In this document: piece after piece, positions 25,406 through 35,251 of the stretch
How the letters are laid out: the number at the start of each line of letters is the position of its first letter
How positions within the stretch are numbered: position 1 is the first letter of the stretch
Source of the DNA: Gemmatimonadota bacterium
GTDB taxonomy: Bacteria; Gemmatimonadota; Gemmatimonadetes; Gemmatimonadales; Gemmatimonadaceae
Reading direction: 5' to 3'
NCBI GenBank assembly: GCA_027622655.1
Contig: JAQBYI010000020.1
Location: 1 to 57,391, forward strand
Length of the DNA stretch: 57,391 nucleotides
Position numbers and translations under genes: made by a program
The notes under the pieces: model-generated
What the model was told of the DNA's origin: nothing
The model's database searches: none
The model's input: the letters and a program-made list of their open reading frames with translations, nothing else

Positions 25406-26989
25406 TCACGGCGCCCGATGGCGCCCGAAGGCTGCTTCAAGAACGTCGCTGATTTCGCCAACGGTGACCCGCGCTCGCACGCAGTCCACAATCGCCTCCA
25501 TTACGCCACTCGCTGCGATGCCGGCGCGAGCAGCGCACGCCGAGAGCGCCGCCAGAGACTCGCGGGCGGCGTCGCCGTTCCGGCCTGAGCGTGCCGCCCG
25601 GACCCGAGCAGCCTGCTCCGATTCGAGAGCGCGATAGTCAGGCGTTGGAACAACGGGCGCCGGCGCCCCGTCGTCGAATCGATTGACTCCGACGATCACG
25701 CGGTCTCCCGATTCAACAGCCTGTTGATGCGCGTAGGCGCTGCGCGCGATCTCGTCCTGCAGGAACCCGGCGTCGATCGCCGCCACGCTTCCACCCCGCC
25801 CCTCCACCTCTGCCATGAGCGCCAGCGTCCGCCGCTCAACCTCGTCCGTCAGCGCCTCGACGAAATACGAGCCCGCGAGCGGGTCGGCTGTACCCGCAAC
25901 TCCGCTTTCGTGAGCGACCACCTGTTGGGTACGCAGCGCAAGAGTTGCGGCCTCTTCGGTTGGAAGCGCCAGCGCCTCGTCGTAGCCATTCGTGTGCAAC
26001 GACTGAGTTCCTCCCAGAACCGACGCGAGCGCCTGAACGGTGACACGAACGACATTGGTGAGCGGCTGCTGGGCCGTAAGGGTAACTCCACCCGTCTGCG
26101 TGTGAAAGCGGAGGCGACTGCTCGCAGCCGTGGCACCGAATCGGTCGCGCATCAGGCGAGCCCAGATGCGCCGCGCGGCGCGAAACTTCGCGACCTCCTC
26201 AAAGAGGTCGCTGTGACAGGCGAAAAAGAACGAGAGCCGTGGCGCGAACTGATCGACCGCCAGTCCACTTGCGAGCGCTGTCTCGACGTATGCCACGGCA
26301 TTCGCAAACGTGAACGCGAGTTCCTGCACCGCGGTGGCACCAGCCTCGCGCATGTGGTAGCCCGAAATCGAAATCGGATTCCAGTTGGGCACCTGCGCCG
26401 CACAGAACCGGAATGTTTCCGCGACGAGCTGCAGCGACGGCGCAGCGGGATAGATGTAGGTCCCGCGGGCAACGTATTCCTTCAGGATGTCGTTCTGGAT
26501 TGTGCCCGCCAGCTGGTCGCGCCGAATCCCCCGTTCTTCTCCCACCACGACGTACATCGCCAGCAGCGTAGCTGCCGTGGCGTTGATCGTCATGGACGTC
26601 GAAACCTTGTCGAGCGGAATATCGGCGAGGAGAGTGTGCAGGTCGTCCACTGTATCGATGGCTACTCCAACTCGGCCGACCTCGCCGAGCGCGCGCGGAG
26701 AATCGGAGTCGATGCCCATCTGAGTCGGGAGATCGAACGCCACCGACAATCCCGTCTGCCCGGCGTCCAGCAGGTGCCGGAAACGTCGGTTCGTCTCGGC
26801 AGCCGTTCCGAATCCTGCATACTGACGCATCGTCCAGAGGCGACCACGGTACATCGTGGGCTGAATTCCACGCGTAAACGGAAATTCGCCCGGATCGCCA
26901 ACGTCTCGGTCGTAGTCCACCTCCGCATCGCCGGGACGGTACACCAGCGCAATCGGGATGCCGCTCGGCGAAACGCGCTCGTCGCTCAT
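25406..26989 (-). CDS. methylmalonyl-CoA mutase-family catalytic subunit (no B12-binding domain)
   Basis: A 527-residue protein matching the N-terminal TIM-barrel domain of acyl-CoA mutases: [49 protein letters not shown], and the [18 protein letters not shown] and [16 protein letters not shown] regions. The reaction would be rearrangement of methylmalonyl-CoA and succinyl-CoA, or of a related CoA ester. The C-terminal cobalamin-binding domain of about 130 residues (DxHxxG) is absent, so a separate small subunit is needed; none is seen in this window. Start at 26989 fits the family; upstream frame is non-homologous. The B12 uptake operon 20 kb away fits its cofactor need. Confidence 0.9.
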   Translation of the reverse strand: MSDERVSPSGIPIALVYRPGDAEVDYDRDVGDPGEFPFTRGIQPTMYRGRLWTMRQYAGFGTAAETNRRFRHLLDAGQTGLSVAFDLPTQMGIDSDSPRALGEVGRVGVAIDTVDDLHTLLADIPLDKVSTSMTINATAATLLAMYVVVGEERGIRRDQLAGTIQNDILKEYVARGTYIYPAAPSLQLVAETFRFCAAQVPNWNPISISGYHMREAGATAVQELAFTFANAVAYVETALASGLAVDQFAPRLSFFFACHSDLFEEVAKFRAARRIWARLMRDRFGATAASSRLRFHTQTGGVTLTAQQPLTNVVRVTVQALASVLGGTQSLHTNGYDEALALPTEEAATLALRTQQVVAHESGVAGTADPLAGSYFVEALTDEVERRTLALMAEVEGRGGSVAAIDAGFLQDEIARSAYAHQQAVESGDRVIVGVNRFDDGAPAPVVPTPDYRALESEQAARVRAARSGRNGDAARESLAALSACAARAGIAASGVMEAIVDCVRARVTVGEISDVLEAAFGRHRAP

Positions 26990-27033
26990 AGAGGGAAAGC
27001 TAGCGCCGCCGCGTCGCGGCTCGCTTGCAACGC

Positions 27034-28065
27034 CTACTGTGCGGCGAGCATTTCGCTCGCCATGTCCACGTCGGCCTTGCTGCCGACATAGATCGGCGTT
27101 CGCTCGTGCAGCCTGGTGGGTACGATGTCGAGAATGCGTCGCGTCCCGTCCGTAGCAGCACCGCCAGCCTGCTCGCAGATGAACGCGAGCGGATTGCACT
27201 CGTAGAGGAGGCGCAGCTTGCCCGACGGAGCCTTGGCATTAGCCGGGTACGCGAAGACGCCGCCGCCGAGCAGGTTCCGGTGAAAGTCCGCCACCATGGA
27301 ACCGACGTACCGCACGTTCATTGCGTCGCGCTTTCCGTCGAGGCCGCGATACCGACGCACCAAGTCGCGCACCGGCGCATCCCAGTGCTGTTCGTACGAT
27401 TCGTTCACGGAGAGGTAGCGGCCGTGCTCCGGGATTCTGATGTCGGGATGCGAGAGCAAGAACTCGCCGAGCAGCGGATCGAGCGTAAAACCGTGCACTC
27501 CCGACCCGGTGGAGTAAACCAGCATGGTGCTGGATCCATAAATCACGTACCCAGCCGCGACCTGATCACGCCCGGGCTGCAGCGCGTCTTCGAGTGTGGC
27601 GCGATCACCGGCCGTCTTCTGTGGAAGTATCGAGAAGATCGTTCCCACCGGGACGTTCACGTCGATGTTCGAGGATCCGTCGAGCGGGTCGAAAAGCAGG
27701 AAGTACCTCCCGGTTCGAAACTCCGGCGGAATCGGGATCAGCTCATCGACCTCTTCCGACGCCATTCCGCACAGGCGCCCGCCGTGGTCCAGCGCCTTGA
27801 CGATGGTCTCGTTCGCGATGAGGTCGAGCTTCTGCTGAACCTCGCCCTGAACGTTCTCCTCTCCAGCCGAGCCGAGCACGTCGGCGAGCCCGGCCGACCG
27901 CACCTTGTTGGCGATCATCTTGGCTGCGAGCGCGAGGTCGTACAGGATTCCTGAGAGCGCACCCGACGCGCCTGGATGCAGCTCCTCCTGTTCAATGATG
28001 AACCTCTCGATCGTGACGACCGAGGTGGCGGTATTGCGGACGACGCGGCTTGGGCGATCAGGCAT
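27034..28065 (-). CDS. fbp: class I fructose-1,6-bisphosphatase
   Basis: A 343-residue FBPase, the gluconeogenic phosphatase acting on fructose-1,6-bisphosphate. The metal-binding core is [63 protein letters not shown] and the [26 protein letters not shown] segment complete the class I pattern. ATG at 28065 was chosen because the 25 residues before it look unrelated. Its presence together with a PTS and HPr kinase points to active switching between sugar use and gluconeogenesis. Confidence 0.95.
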   Translation of the reverse strand: MPDRPSRVVRNTATSVVTIERFIIEQEELHPGASGALSGILYDLALAAKMIANKVRSAGLADVLGSAGEENVQGEVQQKLDLIANETIVKALDHGGRLCGMASEEVDELIPIPPEFRTGRYFLLFDPLDGSSNIDVNVPVGTIFSILPQKTAGDRATLEDALQPGRDQVAAGYVIYGSSTMLVYSTGSGVHGFTLDPLLGEFLLSHPDIRIPEHGRYLSVNESYEQHWDAPVRDLVRRYRGLDGKRDAMNVRYVGSMVADFHRNLLGGGVFAYPANAKAPSGKLRLLYECNPLAFICEQAGGAATDGTRRILDIVPTRLHERTPIYVGSKADVDMASEMLAAQ

Positions 28066-28146
28066 GGGAGTCGCAGGGTAAGGTCGGGTCCGTACGGGAA
28101 AAATGGAAGAGCGTGCGACGTCGCCTCCTCTAGCGCTCAACCCGCT

Positions 28147-30270
28147 TCACCGTCGCACCCGCTTCGCACCGGCTGCGCCGCTAACCTCGTAGCGGGTTCC
28201 CGCGACGTCGGTGCGCACGACAATCGACCCGAGTAGATCGGTACGCGCGACCGCCACTCCACGTGCTTCGAGTGTGTCGAGCACCGCGGGCGCGGGATGG
28301 CGATAGCGGTTTCGAGCTCCGACCGAGACCAGTGCCAACTCCGGCCGCACGGCGTCGAGCAATGCGCTCCTCGTGCTCGTGGCGCTTCCATGATGCGCCA
28401 CCTTCAGGATGTTCGCGCGCAACGACGTGCCGGAGTGGGCGAGCAGCCACGCTTCTTCGGCGGCTTCGGCATCGCCGGTCATCAGCAGGCGGACCTCGCC
28501 AAAGCGAACGAGCATCATCGCGCTCGCAAGATTGGGATCAGTCAGCGAACTCGTCCACGAGGAATCCGGCGCGAGAAAAGTGATGACCACCCCGTCGATG
28601 TTTGCCGAATCGCCGGGATGAATGCGGCGCCACGGAATCCCCCGCTCGCGGGCGGCCACGAGCGCAGCGCGATAAGCGGGGCTCGTGCCGGCGAACGCCG
28701 CGTCGCGCAGATCGGCTGGCCGCAGGAGTGATATCAGAGAGGCGGCTCCACCTACGTGATCGTCGTGCGGATGCGTCATCACGAACATCGCAACGCTTCC
28801 GCCGTAGCGACGCAGATACGGAACGACGATTCTCCTCCCTGCATCGCCCACGGCCCAGCCACCACCGGCGTCGACGACAATCCAGCGTCCGAGCGGGGAG
28901 CGAATGGCGATGGCGTCGCCCTGGCCCACATCGATCATGTGCACTTCCATCCCGCGAGCCGGCCCCGGCACGAGCGGTGCCCACGCGATGAGCGCCATCG
29001 CGACACCGGCGCCGACGAGCCACCGAGCCCGCCGACGCCGCGCCGCTGCGGCAGCAACCACACAGACGGCCGTGACGCCTCCAAGTATCGCACCAAACAG
29101 CGACGGTGCCGACACGATGGAACCTCCCGGGACAGCGGCGGCTGTAGCCGCAATTGCGTCGAGTGCGCGAACGAGAACGCGCGCTCCGTCGGCGGCGAGC
29201 CGTGCCGGCGCACCGAACGGCGCCAGCATCAAAGAGAGAAAGAGCGCGGGTTGCATCACGGCGACGACTGGCGCAGCGACGATGTTCGAGAAAGGGGCTA
29301 TCAGGCTCACGCGCGCGAAGTGCCAGGCCACGAGCGGCGCCGAGGCGAACGATGCGACCGTGGCGACGGCGAGATCGGTTGCCAGCTTGCGCTTCAGCCC
29401 CCGGAGCCGCGGAGCCAGTGTGCGCCGCGCCCAGATTCCGGCGGCCGTGATTGACGCGAACCCCGTGACGCTGAGCTGGTAGCCGAGTTCGAGAACCGTG
29501 CGGGGATCGAAGAGCAACGGCACGAGCGCTCCAACGGCAAGCGTTGCCCACGGCGACACAGGGCGCTGCAACGCACGACCCGCCGTTGCCGCCGCGAGCA
29601 TCGCACCGCTGCGGAGCGCGGGCGGAGGTGCCCCAATCGCCGCCACGTAGAGAGCCGTGATGGCGACCGCCAGCCAACGCGCCACGACAGGTGGAAGTCT
29701 CACGATCTGCAGGGCAAGGAGAACTGCACCCGAGATGATCGCGACGTGCAGGCCGGATATGGAGAGAATGTGGACGAGGCCCGCGCGTGCATAGCGGTCC
29801 CGAACCTCCGGTGCGAGCTGCTTCGTGTCTGCGATCAGGAGTGCACGCACCGTCGGCGCGTCGGTACCAAAGAGCGTGTCGATGGACGCGCCCGCCCGCT
29901 CACGCCACCGAGCCAGTGGCGACGTAGCGTGTTCGGCCGCGGGAATCCGACGACGACTGAACGCCGTACTACTCGCGCCCCTCGAGTACGCCGCGGAGTC
30001 ATCGCGGGCGCGCCGCTCTTTTGCGTCGGAATCGGCCGCCACGATGGCACCAGTGGCGACGAGCAGACCGCACGCCGTCAGCGTTGATCGCCGCCCCACC
30101 GCCGTTGCGAGCAGCGCCAACAGAGCGCCGGCCCCCACCGCGGGCAACGTCAGGCCGCCGAAGCCGGCAAACAGCCCCACGATGTAGGCGGTAACTCCGA
30201 TGGCAATGAGCGGCACGCTCAGCTCCTCTGCGAATGCACGAACCGTCGGGAATGCGCGACGAACATGCAC
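28147..30270 (-). CDS. comEC: ComEC/Rec2-family DNA uptake channel protein
   Basis: About 707 residues. After an N-terminal membrane pair comes the competence domain with HILSISGLHVA (about 167-177) and many membrane helices. Then, around residue 450 to the end, a metallo-beta-lactamase domain with MIDVGQGDAIAIRSP and THPHDDHVGG. ComEC moves single-stranded DNA into the cytoplasm during transformation. Only about 40 residues separate the first helices from the competence domain, so the usual OB-fold (DUF4131) seems missing. The start is uncertain (GTG at 30270 proposed; the longer reading to 30402 crosses the divergent glycosyltransferase start). No other competence gene is in the window. Confidence 0.85.
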   Translation of the reverse strand: MHVRRAFPTVRAFAEELSVPLIAIGVTAYIVGLFAGFGGLTLPAVGAGALLALLATAVGRRSTLTACGLLVATGAIVAADSDAKERRARDDSAAYSRGASSTAFSRRRIPAAEHATSPLARWRERAGASIDTLFGTDAPTVRALLIADTKQLAPEVRDRYARAGLVHILSISGLHVAIISGAVLLALQIVRLPPVVARWLAVAITALYVAAIGAPPPALRSGAMLAAATAGRALQRPVSPWATLAVGALVPLLFDPRTVLELGYQLSVTGFASITAAGIWARRTLAPRLRGLKRKLATDLAVATVASFASAPLVAWHFARVSLIAPFSNIVAAPVVAVMQPALFLSLMLAPFGAPARLAADGARVLVRALDAIAATAAAVPGGSIVSAPSLFGAILGGVTAVCVVAAAAARRRRARWLVGAGVAMALIAWAPLVPGPARGMEVHMIDVGQGDAIAIRSPLGRWIVVDAGGGWAVGDAGRRIVVPYLRRYGGSVAMFVMTHPHDDHVGGAASLISLLRPADLRDAAFAGTSPAYRAALVAARERGIPWRRIHPGDSANIDGVVITFLAPDSSWTSSLTDPNLASAMMLVRFGEVRLLMTGDAEAAEEAWLLAHSGTSLRANILKVAHHGSATSTRSALLDAVRPELALVSVGARNRYRHPAPAVLDTLEARGVAVARTDLLGSIVVRTDVAGTRYEVSGAAGAKRVRR

Positions 30271-30379
30271 GTCCGCATCATTGCCGCTACCATCGTTTCG
30301 CTGCGGCGTTGTAGTATTGCCGGAGAGCGACCGGACATACCGGCGCCTGACGAAACCGTGTACCCGGAGGCCTGGCGCC

Positions 30380-31468
30380 GTGCTCGTTGCAGTCGAGGCC
30401 ACGCGGTTTGTAAGGGACGGACGCGGGATTGGCCGCTACGTGCGTGCGCTGCTTCCGCAGCTCACTGCCGTTCGCGCTGATGTTTCCGTCACGCTTCACG
30501 TACGCGGCGATGCCCACGTCGCAGCCGCTCGCGATTGGCTTGCGAGTGCCGGGCTTTCAACCGAGCGCTATTCCGTGCTTCCGATCGAAGCACTGCGCAA
30601 CTCGAACGCCGACGTCTTCTGGTATCCGTGGAACTACCCGGAGCCGCTCCCCCGCCGCGGAACTGTCGTCGTAACGATTCACGACGTGGCGCCGCTCGCA
30701 ATGCCGGACCCCCGTTGGTCGGCGATTTTCCGCAACCTGCTCTGGCGGCGTCGCTACGCGCGCGCCGCTTCGCACGCCAGCATTGTGCTCGCGGACTCCG
30801 AGTTCACGGCGAGCGAAGTCCGTCGCCTGTTGGCTGTGCCCGGCGATCGGATTCGCATCGCACTCCTTGGCGCAGACGATATCGTGAACGGCGACCGGAC
30901 CGGTGACGAGAAGTCACTCGACCGCCTCGGAATCGAAAAGCCGTACGTGCTGACCGTCGGATCGGCCGACCGTCGCAAGGACCTGGCCACGGCGGTCCGG
31001 GCGGTGGAGCGACTGGTCGAGGCCGGGCAACGCATTACGCTCGTGCAGGCGGGCAATCGCTGGCGCCGGGGTGGCGCGGGCGCAGAAGCCGCTTGGCTCA
31101 AGCCCGTCGGCTTCGTCGGGCCCGCGGAACTCGCTGCGCTCTACCGGAACGCCGCTGCGCTAATCGTGCCAAGCCTCTACGAGGGATTCGGACTTCCCGT
31201 GCTTGAGGCGATGACATTCGGCACACCTGTGGTATGCGCCCGCAGTGCGTCGTTACCGGAAGTGGGCGGCGATGCGGCCGCGTATTTCGCAGCGGGCAAC
31301 GACCGTGAACTCGCCGACGTTGTTTCGAAGTTGCTCGCCGACCCCGGAGCCGCCGCTGACATGCGCGAACGAGGATTGCAGCGAGCCAAGAAGTTCACTT
31401 GGAACCAAACTGCAACGCACACGCTCGAAGCGTTCGACGCTGCTATCGCGTCAGCAGCGGGCCGCTAG
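30380..31468 (+). CDS. glycosyltransferase family 4 (GT-B) protein
   Basis: A 362-residue glycosyltransferase, one of only two plus-strand genes. It begins VLVAVEATRFVRDGRGIGRYV, with the nucleotide-sugar enzyme's typical first glycine loop. The donor-site EX7E motif appears in YEGFGLPVLEAMTFGTPVVC, and the SADRRKDLATAVRAVERL segment is typical. The GTG start at 30380 is preceded by CGGAGG at 9 bases, better than any upstream codon. It is divergent from comEC and convergent with miaB (27 bases apart), so it is transcribed alone. Substrate unknown. Confidence 0.9.
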   Translation: MLVAVEATRFVRDGRGIGRYVRALLPQLTAVRADVSVTLHVRGDAHVAAARDWLASAGLSTERYSVLPIEALRNSNADVFWYPWNYPEPLPRRGTVVVTIHDVAPLAMPDPRWSAIFRNLLWRRRYARAASHASIVLADSEFTASEVRRLLAVPGDRIRIALLGADDIVNGDRTGDEKSLDRLGIEKPYVLTVGSADRRKDLATAVRAVERLVEAGQRITLVQAGNRWRRGGAGAEAAWLKPVGFVGPAELAALYRNAAALIVPSLYEGFGLPVLEAMTFGTPVVCARSASLPEVGGDAAAYFAAGNDRELADVVSKLLADPGAAADMRERGLQRAKKFTWNQTATHTLEAFDAAIASAAGR

Positions 31469-31494
31469 CGCAGCCTCGCGTTTGGTCGGGACGG

Positions 31495-32820
31495 TCAGCC
31501 AGCGACGGGTAGTGCTGCGCGCTGTGCTACCGGAGTGCCCGTGAACGTAAAGCCCGTCGTACCCGTCAACTCGACGAACAAATAGTCGCCGATGCTGGCC
31601 GACTCCGCCGGCACCATGACCGTTCGAAAGTCACGGGATCGTGCCTGCAGGTCGCCGCCGCGTCGTGCCACCTTTTCCACCAGGACTTCGCGGCGTTCTC
31701 CGAGTCGCTGGAAGTTTCGTGAGCGGGCGATGGACCGTACGACCGTCACCAGTTCGGTGTAGCGCCGATCTACGTCCTCACTTGCCACGGTCAGCTCCGG
31801 CGGCATGCGCGTAGCCGGCGTCCCTTCGCGCGGTGAAAACTTGAAGGTGAACGCGTCGTCGAACCCAACCTCGCGCGCAAGCGAGAGGGTTTCCTCGGCG
31901 TCCGCATCGGTCTCGCCGGGAAAGCCAACGATGATGTCGGTCGTCACGCTCAATCCGGGAATCGCGGCCCGCATTCGTTCGACGCACTCGAGGTACTCGG
32001 CGCGGCCGTAGCGCCGAAGCATTCGCTTGAGCATCGCGTCGGACCCGGACTGCACAGGGAGATGTACATGCTCGCAGACTTCAGGCACTTCGGCCATTGC
32101 GGCAATAACAGAATCTGTGAAGTCGTTGGGATGCGGGCTCGTGAAGCGCACACGCTTGATCCCATCCACCGCACCAACGGCGCGGAGCAGTTCACCAAAA
32201 TCGCGGGTGCCGTCGTTCCACGAGTTAACCGTCTGGCCGAGCAGAACAACTTCGGTCAGCCCCTGCTCCACAACTTCGCGGGTTTCGCGCACGACGTCGT
32301 CGAGCGCACGGCTCCGCTCGGCGCCTCGTGTGTACGGCACAATGCAGTACGTGCAGCGATAGTCGCAGCCGCGCTGCACCGGTATCCACGCCTTCACGCC
32401 CTCGAATCGGCGGGCCTGGAAGTCGTCGTAGTGTTCCTCGAGGTCGAAGTCGGTTGCCGTTGTTCGCTCGCCACGCCGGGCACCTTCGATGAGTTCCGGG
32501 AGCGACCGGTACGCGTCGGGGCCCACCACCAACGAGACGCGCGATTCGGCGTCCATGAGGCGCGGGCCGAGTCGCTGCGCCATGCAACCGGTGACACCGA
32601 GTACCGTGTTGGGGCCCATATGGCCCTTGAGCTCACCAAGGCGGCCCAGCACTCGCTGCTCGGCGTTATCGCGGACGGCACACGTGTTCACCAGAATGAC
32701 GTCCGCGCCCGCCGGGTCCTCGGTGTGCGAGTAACCGGCGGCCGCAAGCTTTCCGAGCATAAGCTCGGAATCCGCCACGTTCATTTGGCAGCCGTACGTT
32801 TCGAGATAGACGGTGGGCAC
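31495..32820 (-). CDS. miaB: tRNA-2-methylthio-N6-dimethylallyladenosine synthase MiaB
   Basis: A 441-residue radical-SAM methylthiotransferase that adds a 2-methylthio group to i6A37 of tRNAs. The N-terminal MTTase domain has the first cluster cysteines C11 (YGCQMN), C47 (NTC) and C79 (TGCMAQ). The radical-SAM cluster is C152-x3-C156-x2-C159 in RGCDYRCTYCIVPYTRGAERSR, and a TRAM domain closes the protein. GTG start without a strong ribosome site. A long hairpin (32832-32893) separates it from the upstream kinase gene, so it may have its own promoter; none was found. Confidence 0.95.
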   Translation of the reverse strand: MPTVYLETYGCQMNVADSELMLGKLAAAGYSHTEDPAGADVILVNTCAVRDNAEQRVLGRLGELKGHMGPNTVLGVTGCMAQRLGPRLMDAESRVSLVVGPDAYRSLPELIEGARRGERTTATDFDLEEHYDDFQARRFEGVKAWIPVQRGCDYRCTYCIVPYTRGAERSRALDDVVRETREVVEQGLTEVVLLGQTVNSWNDGTRDFGELLRAVGAVDGIKRVRFTSPHPNDFTDSVIAAMAEVPEVCEHVHLPVQSGSDAMLKRMLRRYGRAEYLECVERMRAAIPGLSVTTDIIVGFPGETDADAEETLSLAREVGFDDAFTFKFSPREGTPATRMPPELTVASEDVDRRYTELVTVVRSIARSRNFQRLGERREVLVEKVARRGGDLQARSRDFRTVMVPAESASIGDYLFVELTGTTGFTFTGTPVAQRAALPVAG

Positions 32821-32831
32821 GACTGAAACTA

Positions 32832-32893
32832 GGTGAGGAGCGTGGGTGAAGGGCTCCTGACGTCCATCCTACGCATCACTCACGCTCCTCACC
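32832..32893 (-). terminator. 18-bp imperfect inverted repeat at the 3' end of the kinase gene
   Basis: Arms 32832-32849 (GGTGAGGAGCGTGGGTGA) and 32876-32893 (TCACTCACGCTCCTCACC) pair at 17 of 18 positions with a 26-base loop. One arm lies in the last codons of the kinase gene and its stop codon is in the loop. On the minus-strand transcript the hairpin is followed by TAGTTTCAG, a weak U-rich run. A terminator or RNA-processing/attenuation element before miaB is plausible. Confidence 0.55.
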
Positions 32894-34101
32894 GTAAACT
32901 CTCCCGTTCGGGCCGAGATGCGGACCGGCTCCTTCGGCTCCAGCGGAAGCTGAACGAAGAAGGTGCTTCCCTCCCCCTCCGTGCTCGTCACCCAGATGCG
33001 CCCGCCGTGCGACTCAACGGCGAGCCGGCAGAAGGTCAGACCGAGCCCCGAACTCCGCACGCGCGGTGCATGCTGGGCGTGCACCTGTTCGAACTTTCGA
33101 AAAATGATTTCCTGATAGTCCTCGGGGATTCCTGGGCCATCGTCGGCGACAGTGAACAGGATGCCCGTGGGGTCGCGGCGCGCAGCGAGACGGAGCGTCA
33201 CTGGGCCAGGCGAATGATTGACGGCGTTCTGCACGAGATTGGACAGCACACGTTTGATGAGCGCTTTGTCGGCGACTATTACGGGTGCGTCGTCGGCGAC
33301 ATCGACCGATGCGGAGGCACTTTCCTGCTGAAAGCGCAGCTGCCAGTCGAAGACAATCTCGGCGAGAAGCGCGGCCGGCGCGATCTGTTCCGGTACGAGC
33401 GGGAGCGTGCGTTCTTCGATACGCGAGACCTCGAGAAGATCCTCGATCAGTCCTAGCAGATCCTCCGCCTTTCCTTCCGAATCGGAAAGAGCCCGGGCCT
33501 GCTGTTCCGTGAAGTCGCCGAAATCGCCGTCGCGCATCATTTCGAGCGTCGCCAGAATGGAAGTCAGCGGCGCCTTGAGATCATGGACGATCATTTTCAT
33601 AAGGTCGTCGCGCACCTTCTGCAGTTCGCGCAGGCGCTTCAGGCTCTCTTCGAGCGCGTCGGTGGCGCCTTTCAGCTTGAGCAGCGACTGCACGCGCGCA
33701 TTGAGTACCAGGCGGTGGTACGGCTTGTTCAGGAAGTCGTCGCTCCCCGCCTCGATTGCCTTCACACGGTCGGACGTTTCGCTCAAGGCAGTCACGAATA
33801 CCACTGGGATTCGCGCCGTGCGCGGATCACGCTTAATGCGGCGGCAGACTTCGAAGCCGGCGTCGCGATCGGAAACCCCGAGGTCGCCAGCGGGCATCGA
33901 GATGTCGAGAATGGCGAGGTCCGGCCTGTGTTCGACCGAAGCAGCGATCGCAGCTTCCGCGTCGCGGGCAACGATAACCCGATACCCCAGCGCCTCTAGC
34001 TGGTCCGTGAGCAGTTCGAGATTCGCCTCTGCGTCGTCGGCAATCAGCACGAGCGGCGCGCCCGAACGCTCGGAGGCGGCGGAAGCGGTTACCGCGGCCA
34101 C
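32869..34101 (-). CDS. cytoplasmic response regulator-histidine kinase fusion
   Basis: A 410-residue hybrid. Residues 15-140 form a receiver domain: acidic pair D22-D23, phospho-acceptor D66 (LAILDISMP) and K126 (LNKPYH). A coiled linker (about 145-165) leads to a HisKA domain with H173 in VHDLKAPLTS and a HATPase domain (LSNLVQNAVNHS, DDGPGIPEDY, FRKFEQ, SSGLGLTFCRLAVESHGG). There is no membrane segment or sensor domain, so it is likely a soluble kinase controlled by phosphorylation of its own receiver. GTG start at 34101, 2 bases after the outer-membrane gene stop; no separate output regulator is nearby. Confidence 0.9.
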   Translation of the reverse strand: MAAVTASAASERSGAPLVLIADDAEANLELLTDQLEALGYRVIVARDAEAAIAASVEHRPDLAILDISMPAGDLGVSDRDAGFEVCRRIKRDPRTARIPVVFVTALSETSDRVKAIEAGSDDFLNKPYHRLVLNARVQSLLKLKGATDALEESLKRLRELQKVRDDLMKMIVHDLKAPLTSILATLEMMRDGDFGDFTEQQARALSDSEGKAEDLLGLIEDLLEVSRIEERTLPLVPEQIAPAALLAEIVFDWQLRFQQESASASVDVADDAPVIVADKALIKRVLSNLVQNAVNHSPGPVTLRLAARRDPTGILFTVADDGPGIPEDYQEIIFRKFEQVHAQHAPRVRSSGLGLTFCRLAVESHGGRIWVTSTEGEGSTFFVQLPLEPKEPVRISARTGEFTVRSVSDA

Positions 34102-34103
34102 GA

Positions 34104-35243
34104 TCAGGGGCGGATGCCGACCCCGATACTCATCAGCCACGCCTTTTCGGTGATCGTCGCGGCAGTGCGAGTCGCCCGCGACACGCCGAGGTCGAGCATT
34201 GCCCTCGATCCACCGACGGGAATCCCCAGGCCACCGGCGAACGATCCTTCTCGGACGGCCGTCGTTCCGTACGTGAACGGAAGTCCGCGTACCCGGTATC
34301 CCGTCCGAATCACCATAGGCGTCGCCCCCAGGCTCGGTCCGAGAACTTCCATTCCAACGGAAACGTCGGTGGCGTCCTTGAGTCCGAGCGCCGACGAGCC
34401 CAGGCCGCGGAAGTCGGTCCATCGCTCCTTGCCCACGCGAACCGTAAACACGGTGCCGGCAAGACCGTCGTACGACGCTGTAAGCCCAGCGCGCAGCGGA
34501 ATCGTGCCCGAGCCGACGAGCGTTGTGTCGCCGAGGCGCATCCGAATCGCTCCACCCAGCCGAACGTCACCGCCGAGGGCGATATGATGTCCGGTGAGCC
34601 AGACTGCACCAAACGACATCGCCGTGCCGGTGAAGCTGTACCTGTTGTCGAGCTGGAAGCCGCCCGCCTTGGACGAATCGGCGAAGATCCGGCCAAGCGT
34701 CACGCGGTTTTCACCTGGAAACAAGTGAACCGCCGCGCCCACGTGGAACTGTTCACTAAACGTCCAAGCCATCGCGGCGCGCACGTCGGCGATGCCGCCC
34801 ACGCTCGAGGTGAACACCGTGGACGGGATTCGCTCGGTCCCTACCGACTGCGTATCGGCGTACGAGTTACTCCACGTCCGATCCATGAACGACGAGAACG
34901 AGAGCGCAAACGTCGCGCGCTCCTGTTGCCCGGAAACCATGAAAAGCGGGAATCGCGTGGTCGTTGTGTTCACCGCCGGTCCTCCGGCCTGCACGCTGCG
35001 AAACTCAGGTTCGAACTGGAAATACCCCTGCAGCCGCGTCCCGAGCACGATGGCTGCAGGATTCATCGGCGACTGCGGATCAAGGCCGGCCAGAGACCCG
35101 CCGGAGCCTACTCCGCGTGTGCTCGTTCCGCCGACAGGATAGCCGAATCCCAAAAGGCTGAGAGCGCCTTGGGCGCGCGCCGTTCCCGCGGTGCCCGCTA
35201 TCACCGCAAGCACGCACATCAGTGTGAGGCTGCTACGTCGCAT
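34104..35243 (-). CDS. outer membrane protein, FadL/PorV-like
   Basis: A 379-residue exported protein with signal peptide (VLAVIAGTAGTARAQ). After the signal comes GFGYPVGGTSTRGVGSGGSLAGLDPQSPMNPAA, a pattern like the N-terminal NPA(A/G) motif of FadL/PorV-type barrels, followed by many short amphipathic strands. It ends IGVGIRP, not with an aromatic residue. Role unknown; FadL-type proteins import hydrophobic compounds and PorV types assist secretion. Start at 35243, 8 bases after the lipoprotein stop, in one run with that gene and the kinase. Confidence 0.65.
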   Translation of the reverse strand: MRRSSLTLMCVLAVIAGTAGTARAQGALSLLGFGYPVGGTSTRGVGSGGSLAGLDPQSPMNPAAIVLGTRLQGYFQFEPEFRSVQAGGPAVNTTTTRFPLFMVSGQQERATFALSFSSFMDRTWSNSYADTQSVGTERIPSTVFTSSVGGIADVRAAMAWTFSEQFHVGAAVHLFPGENRVTLGRIFADSSKAGGFQLDNRYSFTGTAMSFGAVWLTGHHIALGGDVRLGGAIRMRLGDTTLVGSGTIPLRAGLTASYDGLAGTVFTVRVGKERWTDFRGLGSSALGLKDATDVSVGMEVLGPSLGATPMVIRTGYRVRGLPFTYGTTAVREGSFAGGLGIPVGGSRAMLDLGVSRATRTAATITEKAWLMSIGVGIRP

Positions 35244-35251
35244 CTGCTGAA

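Noticed and set aside
30270-30402. Longer comEC start at 30402
   Set aside because: It would cross the divergent glycosyltransferase start and ribosome site and leave no room for promoters; the extra residues are not membrane-like.
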